A DNA stretch of 64,000 nt. Origin: Vibrio kanaloae (lineage in GTDB: Bacteria > Pseudomonadota > Gammaproteobacteria > Enterobacterales > Vibrionaceae). The notes beneath the pieces are model-generated. The model did not search any database, was not told the DNA's origin, and was given only the letters and a program-made list of their open reading frames with translations. Each line of letters starts with the position of its first letter. The first letter of the stretch is position 1. The position numbers and the translations under genes are program-made. The DNA lies in assembly GCF_024347535.1 (NCBI RefSeq), contig NZ_AP025497.1, positions 2,852,001 through 2,916,000 of the forward strand, written 5' to 3'. Below, in pieces: positions 1 to 9,339 of the stretch.

Positions 1-809
1 TAAACAATCATTCAGAAAAAGCCAATCAACTGGCGACCCAATCTTCAATTCGCGTTGAAAATCAACAAAATGACATCACCCAGATTGCGACCGCGATTCA
101 TGAAATGTCGGCCACCGCCGCAGAAGTGGCCAGCCATGCTGAACTAACCGCATCCGCTTCTCAAGCGTCAGCTACCGCTTGTAATGAAGGCCAAGAGGTT
201 ATTCAGCAAAACCGTGATGCCATTACTGGCTTGGCAACGCAAGTTGAAGACGCCGCCAATGTTATTCGTGAATTGGAGAGCAACGCTCAGAGCATCAACC
301 AGATCCTATCGACCATTCAAGGCATTGCCGAGCAAACCAACCTGCTGGCATTGAATGCCGCCATTGAAGCCGCCCGTGCGGGTGAACAAGGCCGTGGGTT
401 TGCCGTTGTGGCCGATGAAGTTCGCGTGCTAAGTCAAAGAACGCATGGCTCAACGGAAGAGATCCGCGAGATGATTGATACGCTGCAGAAGAATACCGAA
501 CATGCCGTTGACAGCATGACCACCAGCACTCAGTTGGCGGAAAATAGTGTTGGATTCGCAGAGCAAGCCCATGGCAGCCTCACTAAAATCACCCAAGCGA
601 TCACTGAAATCAACGACATGGCGCTACAAATTGCCAGTGCCGCAGAAGAACAGCGCGCCGTAAGCGAAGACATAAGCCGCAATACACAAGGGATCAAAGA
701 TGCCTCTGACGATCTTGCACAGCAAGCAGAAAGCAGTCGCAATAGCTCAAACGAAATGAGCCATGCTGCACAGTCGATGCGCCAAGATGTGGAGCGCTTT
801 AAAGTGTAA
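1..809 (+). CDS. methyl-accepting chemotaxis protein, C-terminal part (5' end outside window)
   Basis: The reading frame is open from base 3, so the gene begins upstream and only its cytoplasmic signalling domain is visible. The hairpin tip that contacts CheA/CheW is plain: [20 protein letters not shown] followed by FAVVADEVR (bases about 340-420), as in chemoreceptors generally. Long heptad-patterned helices lie on both sides, and the protein ends at VERFKV without a CheR-docking pentapeptide. The sensor and membrane parts lie off the window, so the ligand cannot be inferred. The gene is probably monocistronic; a tandem 15-bp repeat and an EamA transporter gene follow. Confidence 0.95.
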   Translation, partial: NNHSEKANQLATQSSIRVENQQNDITQIATAIHEMSATAAEVASHAELTASASQASATACNEGQEVIQQNRDAITGLATQVEDAANVIRELESNAQSINQILSTIQGIAEQTNLLALNAAIEAARAGEQGRGFAVVADEVRVLSQRTHGSTEEIREMIDTLQKNTEHAVDSMTTSTQLAENSVGFAEQAHGSLTKITQAITEINDMALQIASAAEEQRAVSEDISRNTQGIKDASDDLAQQAESSRNSSNEMSHAAQSMRQDVERFKV

Positions 810-827
810 AGCGTAATTGATCACATC

Positions 828-857
828 AAGCTAAGCCGAACCAAGCTAGGCCGAACT
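828..857. repeat. tandem 15-bp direct repeat (2 copies)
   Basis: AAGCTAAGCCGAACC at 828-842 is followed at once by AAGCTAGGCCGAACT at 843-857, with two differences. It sits in the spacer after the chemoreceptor stop codon. No function is evident. Confidence 0.6.
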
Positions 858-958
858 GTAAACGTTCATGGTTCTTTTATTAAGAATCACTTTGTTCTCC
901 GTTCGGTTTGATGCATATTGATGAGCTAATTTATCCCAGACACAAGGATGTTAATGAC

Positions 959-1846
959 ATGGGATTTGAATGGTTAGCTCTAGCGGCCGCTTTTCTCTGG
1001 GCGATTGCGAGCTTAATGTCAGTAAAACCGGCTCAACATTTAGGTTCTTTCGCCTATAGCCGCTGGCGCATGGGTTGCACTGCGGTCATCTTATCGAGCA
1101 TGGCTTGGTTTACCGGTGGCTGGGCAAGTGTCGAGGCCGACCTAGTGACACCTATGATGCTTTCTGGCCTGATTGGTATCTTCATTGGCGATACCGCCCT
1201 ATTTGCCTGCCTGAACCGAATGGGGCCACGCCAAGCTGGCTTGCTGTTCTCGTGCCACGCCGTATTCTCCGCCATTCTTGGTTACTTCCTGTTTAGTGAA
1301 AGCATGACTTCGATGGAGCTGATTGGCTCGGCGTTGGTGTTTAGTGGTGTATTAACTGCCATCTTCTTTGGTCGACGAGGTCAATCCCAAAACCAACTTG
1401 AAACCATTAAGGGCACTGTGTGGGTTGGCGTCGCTCTAGGTATTACCGCCGCGATTTGCCAAGCGCTGGGTGGCATCATTGCAAAACCCATCATGCAAAC
1501 TGAGATTGACCCAGTTGCCGCTTCAGCGATTCGAATGATCACCGCCTTTATTGCTCACTCACTATTTCGCTTAACCGGAGCCAAGCATTCGCGAGCACTG
1601 AATCCGATGAATGGACAAATATTCGCCATCACCGCGGTTAACGGTTTTTTAGCAATGGCGCTGGGAATGACACTGATCTTGTATGCACTGCAGGAAGGTA
1701 ATGTTGGCATGGTCGCTCTACTGTCATCAACCACCCCCATCATGTTGTTACCGATACTGTGGCTTTACAGCAAACGGAGGCCGAATGCTTACGCTTGGAT
1801 CGGCGCCATTGTTGCCGTACTTGGTACTGGTATCCTGGTTAGCTAG
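959..1846 (+). CDS. EamA/DMT-family membrane transporter
   Basis: This is a polytopic protein of about 295 residues with the two-fold repeat of EamA domains typical of drug/metabolite transporters. It opens with the aromatic first helix FEWLALAAAFLWAIASL, and the second repeat begins near GTVWVGVALGITAAICQALGG. The frame stays open back to a TTG at 908 and an ATG at 911, but ATG 959 is preferred: AAGGA lies at 944-948, and the protein then starts at the first membrane helix as relatives do. The substrate cannot be read from sequence; family members export amino acids or other small metabolites. The gene converges on epmA. Confidence 0.85.
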   Translation: MGFEWLALAAAFLWAIASLMSVKPAQHLGSFAYSRWRMGCTAVILSSMAWFTGGWASVEADLVTPMMLSGLIGIFIGDTALFACLNRMGPRQAGLLFSCHAVFSAILGYFLFSESMTSMELIGSALVFSGVLTAIFFGRRGQSQNQLETIKGTVWVGVALGITAAICQALGGIIAKPIMQTEIDPVAASAIRMITAFIAHSLFRLTGAKHSRALNPMNGQIFAITAVNGFLAMALGMTLILYALQEGNVGMVALLSSTTPIMLLPILWLYSKRRPNAYAWIGAIVAVLGTGILVS

Positions 1847-1887
1847 TGGCTCAGGAACCCTAGTCAGCTAGTGAAGCGAATTCGAAG

Positions 1888-1922
1888 CTGAGAGTTAATA
1901 GCGAATGACGATTAACTCTCAG
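1888..1922. terminator. stem-loop between convergent genes
   Basis: A perfect 12-bp inverted repeat (CTGAGAGTTAAT / ATTAACTCTCAG) with an 11-nt loop lies between the stop codons of the EamA gene and epmA. Neither side has a strong T-run, so termination in either direction is inferred from position and stem strength. Confidence 0.5.
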
Positions 1923-1935
1923 TAAAAACCGAAAG

Positions 1936-2907
1936 CTAAGAACGCGGGAAAGGGAAAGCGGTCACATCATCGATATGGTCATAACCCAAAGCCAGCATGA
2001 TTAGCCTGTCGATACCTAACGCCACACCCGCACAATCGGGTAAGCCCGCTGTTAATGCCTCAATCAAGTGATAATCAATCGGTTGAGGCACTAAACCCAT
2101 CTCGATACGTTTGGCATTGTCATCTTCAAAACGTTGCAGTTGTTCTTGTGGTTTGTCTAACTCATGGAAGCCATTGGCTAACTCGATGCCTTTGAAATAC
2201 ACCTCAAAGCGATCCGCCACTCGTGAATCATCAGGGTTGATCTTAGCTAACGCTGCTTGCGATGCCGGGAAATCATAAACAAACGCAGGCACTGTTTGAC
2301 CAATCTCTTCTTCAACACCCACGCTGAACAGCAATTGCAGTAAGGTATCGCGATCTCCTTCAGGGTCCGCAATATCACTAAGACCCAGTTTCGCTGCGGC
2401 TTGCTTTAAAGTCGCCATCGAGTCTTCCAGCGGACACACACCGAGCACATCAATAAAGGCTTGCTGGTAGGTCATTCGATCGGCTGTGCCCGACTTGAGG
2501 ATTTGCTGCAACAGCAGGTCCATTTCGTCCATCAAATCGTGGTGATCAAACCCCACTCGATACCACTCCAGCATCGTAAATTCAGGGTTGTGGTAACGGC
2601 CGTTCTCTTCATTACGAAAAGACTTACAAATTTGGTAAATACAGCCACTGCCCGCCGCTAACAGTCGTTTCATATGAAACTCTGGGCTTGTCATAAAGAA
2701 CAGTGGCTGACCCTGCGCATAACCTGGCCCTACGAACTCTGTTTTAAAAGTATGTAAATGCACATCCGTCACCGTGGCGTGGCTCATCGCAGGCGTATCC
2801 ACCTCCATCACATCTCGCTCTGCAAAAAATTGACGGATTTGATTAAGGATATCAGCACGTTGCTTTAACTGCTTAATAGTGGCGGCTGGTTGCCATGTGG
2901 AGTGCAT
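1936..2907 (-). CDS. epmA: EF-P (R)-beta-lysine ligase EpmA (PoxA/GenX/YjeA)
   Basis: EpmA is a truncated class II lysyl-tRNA synthetase paralogue that attaches (R)-beta-lysine to Lys34 of elongation factor P. The protein is colinear with E. coli EpmA: STWQP at the N-terminus, class II motif 2 [20 protein letters not shown], and motif 3 [12 protein letters not shown] near the C-terminus. It lacks the tRNA anticodon-binding domain of true LysRS. The frame extends to 2952, but ATG 2907 gives about 323 residues, the family length (E. coli 325), so the extra 15 residues are not accepted. The substrate gene efp and the partner epmB lie on the far side of the frd operon. Confidence 0.96.
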   Translation of the reverse strand: MHSTWQPAATIKQLKQRADILNQIRQFFAERDVMEVDTPAMSHATVTDVHLHTFKTEFVGPGYAQGQPLFFMTSPEFHMKRLLAAGSGCIYQICKSFRNEENGRYHNPEFTMLEWYRVGFDHHDLMDEMDLLLQQILKSGTADRMTYQQAFIDVLGVCPLEDSMATLKQAAAKLGLSDIADPEGDRDTLLQLLFSVGVEEEIGQTVPAFVYDFPASQAALAKINPDDSRVADRFEVYFKGIELANGFHELDKPQEQLQRFEDDNAKRIEMGLVPQPIDYHLIEALTAGLPDCAGVALGIDRLIMLALGYDHIDDVTAFPFPRS

Positions 2908-3006
2908 TATCGAGTTCCATATTACTGAATGATAGGCAACGAAAATTACCACTTTTCGCCTCTTTTGTAAGCTTCTATCTTTGCCTTATCAAACCAGCAC
3001 CTTGTT

Positions 3007-3246
3007 TTGATGAAGCAAGAAAATCACGTACTACAACACATTTATCGATGTTGGCACGATGAGAATATTGATAACGAAAACCATACTCAACAAGCTGTTA
3101 ACACACGCCTTGTAGGAGGAACGCTATCAATAGTTCATTGCCGTGATTGCAGTCACATAACCTATAAATTCTATGCTTCCATATGCATTACCGACCTAAA
3201 AACCCAAATACATCAACTTTTCAAAGACCATCCTCTCTTACACTGA
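3007..3246 (+). CDS. hypothetical small protein (doubtful)
   Basis: This is an open frame of 79 codons between epmA and frdA. The predicted protein is polar, contains a CRDC pair and has no signal peptide or membrane helix. No ribosome-binding site precedes ATG 3007 or ATG 3010, and I do not recognise the product. It may be a chance ORF in the frd upstream region. Confidence 0.25.
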   Translation: MMKQENHVLQHIYRCWHDENIDNENHTQQAVNTRLVGGTLSIVHCRDCSHITYKFYASICITDLKTQIHQLFKDHPLLH

Positions 3247-3293
3247 ACCTACCACTTAAGGCTTAGGGGTGATAAACGGTTGATGCCGTTTAC

Positions 3294-3344
3294 GTGCTAT
3301 CGATTAGTAAGTGCTACCAATTAGTAAGAGCTACCAATTAGTCA
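3294..3344. repeat. three tandem 17-bp repeats upstream of frdA
   Basis: The units are GTGCTATCGATTAGTAA (3294-3310), GTGCTACCAATTAGTAA (3311-3327) and GAGCTACCAATTAGTCA (3328-3344), with no spacing between them. They end about 20 bp before a TATAAT box. Repeats 2 and 3 contain TACCAAT, one mismatch from the NarL heptamer TACYYMT. The array may be a regulator-binding site; this is inference. Confidence 0.7.
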
Positions 3345-3399
3345 GTACGATCAATAAGCTTTTTATAATAACAAGCGGAATACTCCGCATCACACTGGA
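3340..3399 (+). promoter_or_regulatory. putative frd promoter and ribosome-binding site
   Basis: TATAAT at 3364-3369 is a perfect -10 hexamer, but no good -35 lies 16-18 bp upstream, as expected of an activator-dependent promoter. CTGGAG at 3394-3399 is the ribosome-binding site for the GTG start of frdA at 3408. FNR control is expected from the family, but I find only half-matches: TTGAT at 3280-3284 and ATCAA at 3350-3354. Confidence 0.45.
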
Positions 3400-3407
3400 G
3401 AATAACT

Positions 3408-5228
3408 GTGAAGACAATTACCACAGATATCGCAGTCATCGGCGCAGGCGGCGCTGGTCTTCGTACAGCGATTGCTGCGGCTGAAGCTAATCCTGAATTG
3501 GAAGTAGCACTGATTTCTAAAGTTTACCCAATGCGTTCGCACACGGTGGCAGCAGAAGGCGGTTCAGCAGCAGTAATTAAAGACGAAGATAGCCTAGATA
3601 ACCACTTCAACGATACGGTTGGCGGTGGCGACTGGCTATGTGAACAGGATGTTGTTGAATACTTTGTTGAAAACTCGACTCGCGAAATGATCCAAATGGA
3701 GCAATGGGGCTGCCCATGGAGTCGTAAAGAAAACGGGGAAGTAAACGTGCGCCGATTCGGCGGTATGAAGGTAGAGAGAACGTGGTTCGCGGCGGATAAA
3801 ACCGGCTTCCATATGCTTCATACTCTGTTCCAGACTTCGATGAAGTACGACACAATCAAACGATTTGATGAGTACTTTGTGGTGGATTTGATCGTAGAGG
3901 AAGGCGAAATTCAAGGCCTAATCGCGATTCATATGTCTGAAGGTGAGCTTGTTACCATCAAAGCGAAATCCGTTGTTCTTGCAACCGGTGGCGCAGGTCG
4001 TGTTTACCACTGCAATACCAACGGCGGCATCGTAACGGGCGACGGTATGGCAATGGCTTATCGCCACGGTGTGCCACTGCGTGATATGGAGTTCGTTCAA
4101 TACCACCCAACAGGCCTACCTGGCACTGGCATCTTGATGACCGAAGGTTGCCGTGGTGAAGGCGGTATCATCGTCAACAAGAACGGCTACCGTTACCTGC
4201 AAGATTACGGCATGGGCCCTGAAACTCCAGTGGGCGAGCCGAAAAACAAATACATGGAACTGGGTCCTCGTGACAAAGTTTCTCAAGCATTCTGGCACGA
4301 GCAGCAGAAAGGCAACACCATCAAGCACCCACTTGGTGATGTGGTACACCTTGACCTTCGCCACCTTGGTGAAGAGTACCTACAAGAACGCCTACCGTTT
4401 ATCTGTGAGCTAGCAAAAGCGTACGTCAACGTTGATCCTGCAAAAGAGCCAATCCCTATTCGCCCGACGGTTCACTACACCATGGGTGGTATTGAAACCA
4501 ACGGCACTTGTGAAACTCGCATCAAAGGCCTATTCGCCGTGGGTGAATGTGCGTCAGTTGGCCTACACGGTGCAAACCGCCTAGGTTCTAACTCTCTGGC
4601 TGAGTTCGTGGTATTTGGCCGCGTTGCCGGTGAACACGCCGTGAAACGCGCTGCAGAATTCAAAGGTTGGAATGAAGAATCTATCGCTAAACAGGTGAAA
4701 GCGGTTGAAGATCGCATCGCTGGTATCTTGAATCAAGAAGGCGATGAGAACTGGGCTGATATCCGTACTGAAATGGGTCACACCATGGAAGCGGGTTGTG
4801 GTATCTACCGTCAAGAAGACTTGATGCAAGAAACCATCGACAAAATCACTGAACTGAAAGCGCGCTACAAGAAGATCAGCATTAAAGACAAAGGCAAAGT
4901 GTTCAACACCGACCTACTTTACGCTATCGAAGTGGGTTACGGCCTTGAAGTGGCAGAAGCGATGGTTCACTCAGCGATTCTTCGTAAAGAGTCTCGTGGT
5001 GCACACCAGCGTTTAGATGACAACTGCACTGAGCGTGACGACGTGAACTTCCTCAAACACACGCTTTCTTTCTACCAAGAAGACTCAGCACCAACCATCG
5101 ACTACAGCGATGTGAAGATTACTAAGTCTCAACCGAAAGCGCGTTTGTACGGTGAAGCCGCAGAGAAAGCCGCAGCAGCAGAAAAAGCCGCTGAGGCAAA
5201 CGACAAGCGTGAAGAGGAGCAAGCATAA
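3408..5228 (+). CDS. frdA: fumarate reductase flavoprotein subunit
   Basis: FrdA is the catalytic subunit of quinol:fumarate reductase, the terminal reductase of anaerobic respiration. The N-terminal dinucleotide-binding motif is IGAGGAGLR (11-19). His45 in SHTVAAEGG is the site of covalent FAD attachment. [21 protein letters not shown] and [10 protein letters not shown] carry substrate and proton-transfer residues, and [11 protein letters not shown] with [13 protein letters not shown] completes the FAD site. It has 606 residues, close to E. coli (602), with an Ala/Glu/Lys-rich tail. The start codon is GTG, as in E. coli. Its stop overlaps the frdB start, so the two are translationally coupled. 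Confidence 0.98.
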   Translation: MKTITTDIAVIGAGGAGLRTAIAAAEANPELEVALISKVYPMRSHTVAAEGGSAAVIKDEDSLDNHFNDTVGGGDWLCEQDVVEYFVENSTREMIQMEQWGCPWSRKENGEVNVRRFGGMKVERTWFAADKTGFHMLHTLFQTSMKYDTIKRFDEYFVVDLIVEEGEIQGLIAIHMSEGELVTIKAKSVVLATGGAGRVYHCNTNGGIVTGDGMAMAYRHGVPLRDMEFVQYHPTGLPGTGILMTEGCRGEGGIIVNKNGYRYLQDYGMGPETPVGEPKNKYMELGPRDKVSQAFWHEQQKGNTIKHPLGDVVHLDLRHLGEEYLQERLPFICELAKAYVNVDPAKEPIPIRPTVHYTMGGIETNGTCETRIKGLFAVGECASVGLHGANRLGSNSLAEFVVFGRVAGEHAVKRAAEFKGWNEESIAKQVKAVEDRIAGILNQEGDENWADIRTEMGHTMEAGCGIYRQEDLMQETIDKITELKARYKKISIKDKGKVFNTDLLYAIEVGYGLEVAEAMVHSAILRKESRGAHQRLDDNCTERDDVNFLKHTLSFYQEDSAPTIDYSDVKITKSQPKARLYGEAAEKAAAAEKAAEANDKREEEQA

Positions 5229-6007
5229 TGTCAGCGAACCGTATCCAAAAAGTAAACATCCTGCGCTACGATCCAGAGAAAGATGCAGAACCTCATATGC
5301 AGACTTTCGAAGTGCCTTTTGATGACACTATGTCAGTACTTGATGCGATTGGTTACATCAAAGACTACCAAGATAAAGACCTCTCTTACCGCTGGTCTTG
5401 TCGTATGGCGATCTGTGGCTCTTGCGGCATCATGGTTGATGGTGTGCCTAAACTCGCGTGTAAGAGCTTCTTACGTGACTACCCGAACGGCCTAACGATC
5501 GAACCACTTGCGAACTTCCCAATCGAGAAAGATTTGATTGTCGACATGACGCCGTTTATCGAGCGCCTTGAAGCGATCAAACCTTACATCATTGGTAACG
5601 ATCGTAAGCCTGAAGACGGCACTAACATTCAAACGCCAGAACAAATGGCGAAATACAAACAGTTCGCTGGTTGTATCAACTGTGGTCTTTGTTACGCAGC
5701 GTGTCCTCAGTTTGGTCTAAACCCTGAGTTCATCGGCCCTGCGGCACTGACTCTTGCTCACCGTTACAACCTCGATAGCCGTGACAATGGTAAAGCTGAA
5801 CGTATGCAGCTTATCAACGGTGAAAACGGCGCTTGGGGCTGTACGTTCGTCGGCTACTGCTCTGAAGTGTGTCCGAAGAAAGTAGACCCAGCAGCAGCGG
5901 TAAACCAAGGCAAAGTTGAGTCTTCAATGGACTTCGTTATCTCGATGTTCAAACCAGACGGCACTTCAGTTAGCAAGAACCAAGTAAAAACAACAGAGGA
6001 GGCATAA
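5228..6007 (+). CDS. frdB: fumarate reductase iron-sulfur subunit
   Basis: FrdB carries electrons from the membrane quinol site to FrdA through three Fe-S clusters. The [2Fe-2S] ligands are Cys58, Cys63, Cys66 and Cys78 in [10 protein letters not shown]...LAC. The ferredoxin-type part has [12 protein letters not shown] (Cys149, 152, 155, 159) and a second Cys group in [18 protein letters not shown], together holding the [4Fe-4S] and [3Fe-4S] clusters. The length is 259 residues, somewhat longer than E. coli FrdB (244), mostly at the C-terminus. The ATG overlaps the frdA TAA, and frdC begins just after the stop. Confidence 0.98.
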   Translation: MSANRIQKVNILRYDPEKDAEPHMQTFEVPFDDTMSVLDAIGYIKDYQDKDLSYRWSCRMAICGSCGIMVDGVPKLACKSFLRDYPNGLTIEPLANFPIEKDLIVDMTPFIERLEAIKPYIIGNDRKPEDGTNIQTPEQMAKYKQFAGCINCGLCYAACPQFGLNPEFIGPAALTLAHRYNLDSRDNGKAERMQLINGENGAWGCTFVGYCSEVCPKKVDPAAAVNQGKVESSMDFVISMFKPDGTSVSKNQVKTTEEA

Positions 6008-6008
6008 G

Positions 6009-6392
6009 ATGAGCAATCGTAAGCCTTATGTTCGTGAGATGAAGAGAACGTGGTGGAGCAACCATCCGTTCTACCGCTTCTACATGCTACGCGAAGCAAC
6101 TGTACTGCCTTTGATTCTGTTCACTCTGTTCCTAACCTTTGGTTTAGGTGCGCTAGTGAAAGGCCCTGAAGCGTGGGCAGGTTGGTTGAGCTTTATGGCG
6201 AACCCTATCGTTGTCGGTATTAATATCGTGGCACTGCTAGGTAGCTTGATGCACGCTCAAACCTTCTTCAGCATGATGCCTCAAGTAATGCCGATCCGCC
6301 TGAAAGGTAAATTGGTGGACAAAAGAATCATCGTACTGACTCAGTGGGCAGCGGTGGCTTTTATTTCTTTAATCGTTCTTGTTGTGGTGTAA
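6009..6392 (+). CDS. frdC: fumarate reductase membrane anchor subunit C
   Basis: FrdC is one of two small membrane subunits that anchor FrdAB and form the menaquinol site. It has 127 residues and three hydrophobic helices, with the family start RKPYVREMKRTWW and the loop HAQTFFSMMPQVMPIRLKGK. No haem-ligand pattern is expected in this FrdCD type. It sits immediately after frdB and 12 bp before frdD, with GGAG serving the next gene. Confidence 0.96.
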   Translation: MSNRKPYVREMKRTWWSNHPFYRFYMLREATVLPLILFTLFLTFGLGALVKGPEAWAGWLSFMANPIVVGINIVALLGSLMHAQTFFSMMPQVMPIRLKGKLVDKRIIVLTQWAAVAFISLIVLVVV

Positions 6393-6404
6393 GGAGCTTT
6401 CGTT

Positions 6405-6782
6405 ATGAACACAAACTACAAAGTAAATCGTGCTCCTAAACGTTCTGACGAGCCAATCTGGTGGGGCTTATTCGGCGCTGGCGGTACGTGGTTCGCGATG
6501 ATCACACCCATCACGATCTTAGTGCTTGGTATCTTAGTGCCAATGGGCATTATTGACGCTAACGCGATGAGCTACGAACGTGTCTCTGAATTTGCCACCA
6601 GCATTATCGGTGCGCTATTCATCATCGGCACGTTAGCACTGCCAATGTGGCACGCCATGCACCGTCTTCATCACGGTATGCACGACCTTAAGTTCCACGT
6701 CGGCGTTGCGGGTAAAGTGGGTTGCTACTTCTTCGCAGGCCTAATTAGCGCATTGTCTGTTATTTTCATTTTTATGATTTAA
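6405..6782 (+). CDS. frdD: fumarate reductase membrane anchor subunit D
   Basis: FrdD pairs with FrdC as membrane anchor of fumarate reductase. It has 125 residues, three membrane helices, and the family motifs [15 protein letters not shown] and [16 protein letters not shown], the latter near the quinone site. An AAGGAG ribosome-binding site lies at about 6391-6396. It is the last gene of frdABCD and is followed by a strong intrinsic terminator. Confidence 0.96.
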   Translation: MNTNYKVNRAPKRSDEPIWWGLFGAGGTWFAMITPITILVLGILVPMGIIDANAMSYERVSEFATSIIGALFIIGTLALPMWHAMHRLHHGMHDLKFHVGVAGKVGCYFFAGLISALSVIFIFMI

Positions 6783-6828
6783 AAGCAGATTCGGGATTCG
6801 AGTAAACGAGCCTCGAAGCTCTAAAACT

Positions 6829-6863
6829 AAAAGCAGAACAAGATTATCTTGTTCTGCTTTTTT
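6829..6863 (+). terminator. intrinsic terminator of frdABCD
   Basis: The stem AAGCAGAACAAGA (6831-6843) pairs with TCTTGTTCTGCTT (6847-6859) around a TTA loop and runs into a T-tract. It also has an A-run upstream, so it may act in both directions. Confidence 0.9.
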
Positions 6864-6918
6864 GCTATTGGTTACATCTCATATCTCTCTGGCTCGGTTC
6901 TCCCCGATCTCCAGATAC

Positions 6919-6945
6919 AAAAAAGGCCGCCTAAGCGACCTTTTT
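6919..6945 (-). terminator. intrinsic terminator of efp
   Basis: On the minus strand AAGGTCGC and GCGGCCTT pair (one G-U) around TTAG and are followed by a run of T, directly after the efp stop codon. Confidence 0.85.
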
Positions 6946-6962
6946 CAGATACTTGAAGTCAA

Positions 6963-7529
6963 TTACTTCACACGACCAACGTATTCGCCAGTACGAGTAT
7001 CAACTTTAACAACTTCACCGATTGCGATGAATAGAGGTACGCGAACTACCGCGCCAGTTGCTAGAGTTGCAGGCTTACCGCCAGTACCTTGTGTGTCGCC
7101 TTTCAGGCCAGGATCGGTTTCAGTTACTGCGATCTCAACAAAGTTTGGTGGAGTTACTGTGATAGGGTTATCATTCCACAACGTTAGAGTACAAACGTCA
7201 TTTTCAACTAACCATTTTGCTGTTTCGCCCACTGCTTTTGCATCAGCCGCGATTTGCTCGAATGTTTCGTTGTTCATGAAGTGGTAGAATTCGCCGTCGC
7301 TGTATAGGTAGCCTAGTTCAACGTCGATAACGTCGGCTAGTTCTACGGTATCGCCTGACTTAAATGTTTTCTCTAACACTTTGCCTGACAGCAGTTTACG
7401 AAGTTTTACACGGTTAAACGCTTGGCCTTTACCCGGCTTAACGTATTCATTTTCGATAATTGAGCAAGGCTCGTTATCCATCATGAATTTTAAACCGCCT
7501 TTGAATTCATTGGTGCTTACTGACGCCAT
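6963..7529 (-). CDS. efp: elongation factor P
   Basis: EF-P enters the ribosomal E site and relieves stalling at consecutive prolines. The protein has 188 residues with the KOW-like N-terminal domain and two OB folds. The modified residue Lys34 is present in the loop KPGKGQAF, with the flanking residues preferred by the EpmA/EpmB beta-lysylation system rather than the rhamnose-arginine type. The C-terminal domain has [13 protein letters not shown] and [13 protein letters not shown]. It is divergent from epmB, with only 33 bp between the chosen start codons. Confidence 0.98.
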   Translation of the reverse strand: MASVSTNEFKGGLKFMMDNEPCSIIENEYVKPGKGQAFNRVKLRKLLSGKVLEKTFKSGDTVELADVIDVELGYLYSDGEFYHFMNNETFEQIAADAKAVGETAKWLVENDVCTLTLWNDNPITVTPPNFVEIAVTETDPGLKGDTQGTGGKPATLATGAVVRVPLFIAIGEVVKVDTRTGEYVGRVK

Positions 7530-7562
7530 GATTTCCTCTTACACATCTTTGAGTTGATTTCA

Positions 7563-8585
7563 ATGCCGCATATCATAACCCGAAAAGTCGAATCTGTTGA
7601 GCAAAACTGGCTCAAACAGCTATCGAATGCGATCTCTGACCCGACAAAACTGCTCGAAGTATTAGAAATAGACCCTGCACCGTGGCAAAAAGGATTCGCG
7701 GCGCGTGAGCTGTTTTCGCTTCGAGTGCCCATAAGCTTTGTTGAGCGAATGGAAAAAGGCAACCCACATGATCCTTTACTGCGACAGGCTTTACCGCTCA
7801 GCGAAGAGTTTGAGGTTCATCCCGGCTACTCCGCCGATCCATTAGAAGAACAAGACAACGCCATTCCCGGGCTACTGCATAAATACAAAAACCGTGCATT
7901 GATGATTGTAAAAGGCGGTTGCGCGATCAACTGTCGCTACTGCTTCCGTCGTCATTTCCCTTACCAAGATAACAAGGGATCAAAGTCAGCGTGGCAAACC
8001 AGCCTCGACTATGTCGCAGAGCACCCAGAGATCAACGAAGTGATCTTATCGGGTGGAGACCCACTGATGGCAAAAGACAGCGAACTCGAATGGCTAGTGA
8101 AAGCCATTGAGACCATTCCACATATCAAAACGTTGCGTATCCACAGTCGCTTACCTGTGGTGATTCCTGCTCGAATAACGGATGAGTTGTGTCTGCTACT
8201 CAAACAAACGCCGCTCAATGTCGTCATGGTTAGCCATATTAACCATGCCAATGAGATCAATGCAGAGCTCAAGCAAGCCTTTCACAAACTAAAACAAACG
8301 GGTGCAACTCTACTTAATCAAGGTGTGATGTTGAAAGGGGTCAACAACAGTGCTGACTCATTGAAAGCATTAAGCGAAAAGCTATTCGATGCCGGTGTAT
8401 TGCCTTACTACATGCATGTGCTTGATAAAGTACAGGGCGCGGCGCATTTCCATATCTCGGATGAAGAAGCAAAGCATCACTTTAAAGGCTTAATCTCTGA
8501 AGTTTCTGGTTACCTAGTGCCCAAGTTAACTCGCGAGATCGGCGGTCGCAGCAGTAAAACCCCACTCGACCTACACATTGAATAG
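7563..8585 (+). CDS. epmB: EF-P lysine 2,3-aminomutase EpmB (YjeK)
   Basis: EpmB is a radical SAM, PLP-dependent enzyme that converts (S)-alpha-lysine to (R)-beta-lysine, used by EpmA to modify EF-P. The radical SAM cluster motif is Cys120-x3-Cys124-x2-Cys127 (CAINCRYC), followed by SGGDPLM. The C-terminal EIGGRSSKTPLDL contains the likely PLP lysine. The frame opens with a TTG at 7554, but ATG 7563 gives MPHIITRKVES, matching the start of E. coli EpmB in position. Length 340 residues, as in the family. It is divergent from efp, which suggests a shared regulatory spacer. Confidence 0.96.
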   Translation: MPHIITRKVESVEQNWLKQLSNAISDPTKLLEVLEIDPAPWQKGFAARELFSLRVPISFVERMEKGNPHDPLLRQALPLSEEFEVHPGYSADPLEEQDNAIPGLLHKYKNRALMIVKGGCAINCRYCFRRHFPYQDNKGSKSAWQTSLDYVAEHPEINEVILSGGDPLMAKDSELEWLVKAIETIPHIKTLRIHSRLPVVIPARITDELCLLLKQTPLNVVMVSHINHANEINAELKQAFHKLKQTGATLLNQGVMLKGVNNSADSLKALSEKLFDAGVLPYYMHVLDKVQGAAHFHISDEEAKHHFKGLISEVSGYLVPKLTREIGGRSSKTPLDLHIE

Positions 8586-8713
8586 AGTCTTCGTACCTAT
8601 TCAGATCGTATCGACTCAGAGTCACCGCCCCTATTCGAGCCTTTCGACTCAATGAACCAGAAGGTAGCGAAAACTAAACCTTGGTGACATGAGCTATAAA
8701 CCGTTATTAAAAC

Positions 8714-8740
8714 AACGCCTAAACCATAGGTTTAGGCGTT
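8714..8740 (-). terminator. intrinsic terminator of the VC2662-family gene
   Basis: A perfect 12-bp stem (AACGCCTAAACC / GGTTTAGGCGTT) with a 3-nt loop is followed on the minus strand by GTTTTAAT. It lies about 40 bp after the stop codon at 8782. Confidence 0.8.
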
Positions 8741-8781
8741 AGTCATTAGTTCGATTTTTCAATAACAAACGAAAAAATCAA

Positions 8782-9339
8782 TTATTTAGCGAAGTTAATA
8801 ATTGGGAAACATGGGAAGAAACCGTTGTCAGCACAGTTGATCAAACCAACTTGTACGCCTTCAATCTTGTTTGTTTTATTGAAAATACCCACCTGAACGG
8901 TTGATACTTCAGATAAGTTCGCGGCACCTACATCAACCAAAGTGTTACCTTCAGAGTAGTTGACGAAACTTACGTTGGCACCTTTAACATCGTTAGTAAT
9001 GTTCACGGCACCTAGGTTTACACCTGTTGTGTTACCCGTATTCCAGTTGAAGAAGCCAAGTGAAGCACCTGTCATCTCTTGGTTCACTTTTGATGCGCCG
9101 AAAATACCCAGGTTGACACCGGTTGTGGTTTGCGTTTCAGACATACCAACAACGGCAAGATCAAGGCCTTTTAGATCGCTCACTTGTCCGTGAAGAAGCG
9201 CAACACGTACACCGCCAACCGCATCGGCGTCTGGTGCGTTAAAACCGTTGATCGTTGAGAACATAACAGGCGAAGAAGCAAATGCTGCTGGTGCCATCAC
9301 TGCTGCAGAAACAGCAAGTATCGAAAGTAGTTTTTTCAT
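8782..9339 (-). CDS. VC2662-family exported repeat protein
   Basis: The protein has 185 residues and a clear Sec signal peptide (MKKLLSILAVSAAVMAPAAFA, cleavage about 21-22). The mature part is built from repeats of the form GVNLGxFNxxxxxxG (TGVNLGIFG, TGASLGFFN, TGVNLGAVN, KGANVSFVN, VQVGIFN, VQVGLIN), which suggests a small beta-solenoid or stacked-strand fold. Two Cys near the C-terminus (NCADNGFFPCFP) could form a disulfide. The position next to epmB matches what I recall for V. cholerae VC2662. No function is established that I know of. Confidence 0.8.
   Translation of the reverse strand: MKKLLSILAVSAAVMAPAAFASSPVMFSTINGFNAPDADAVGGVRVALLHGQVSDLKGLDLAVVGMSETQTTTGVNLGIFGASKVNQEMTGASLGFFNWNTGNTTGVNLGAVNITNDVKGANVSFVNYSEGNTLVDVGAANLSEVSTVQVGIFNKTNKIEGVQVGLINCADNGFFPCFPIINFAK

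Larger units (their letters stand above)
2908..3407. other. intergenic region between epmA and frdA
   Basis: This 500-bp spacer separates divergent epmA and frdA. It holds a doubtful 79-codon plus-strand ORF (3007-3246), three tandem 17-bp repeats (3294-3344), and a TATAAT box ahead of frdA. The epmA promoter should lie just right of 2907, but I see no convincing boxes for it. Confidence 0.7.

Noticed and set aside
3294..3344. CRISPR array
   Set aside because: The three 17-bp repeats are contiguous with no spacers, and no cas gene is present. The same reasoning excludes the repeats at 54136-54199.
3280..3354. FNR box before frdA
   Set aside because: Only half-sites TTGAT and ATCAA are present, and neither has a second half at the correct spacing.
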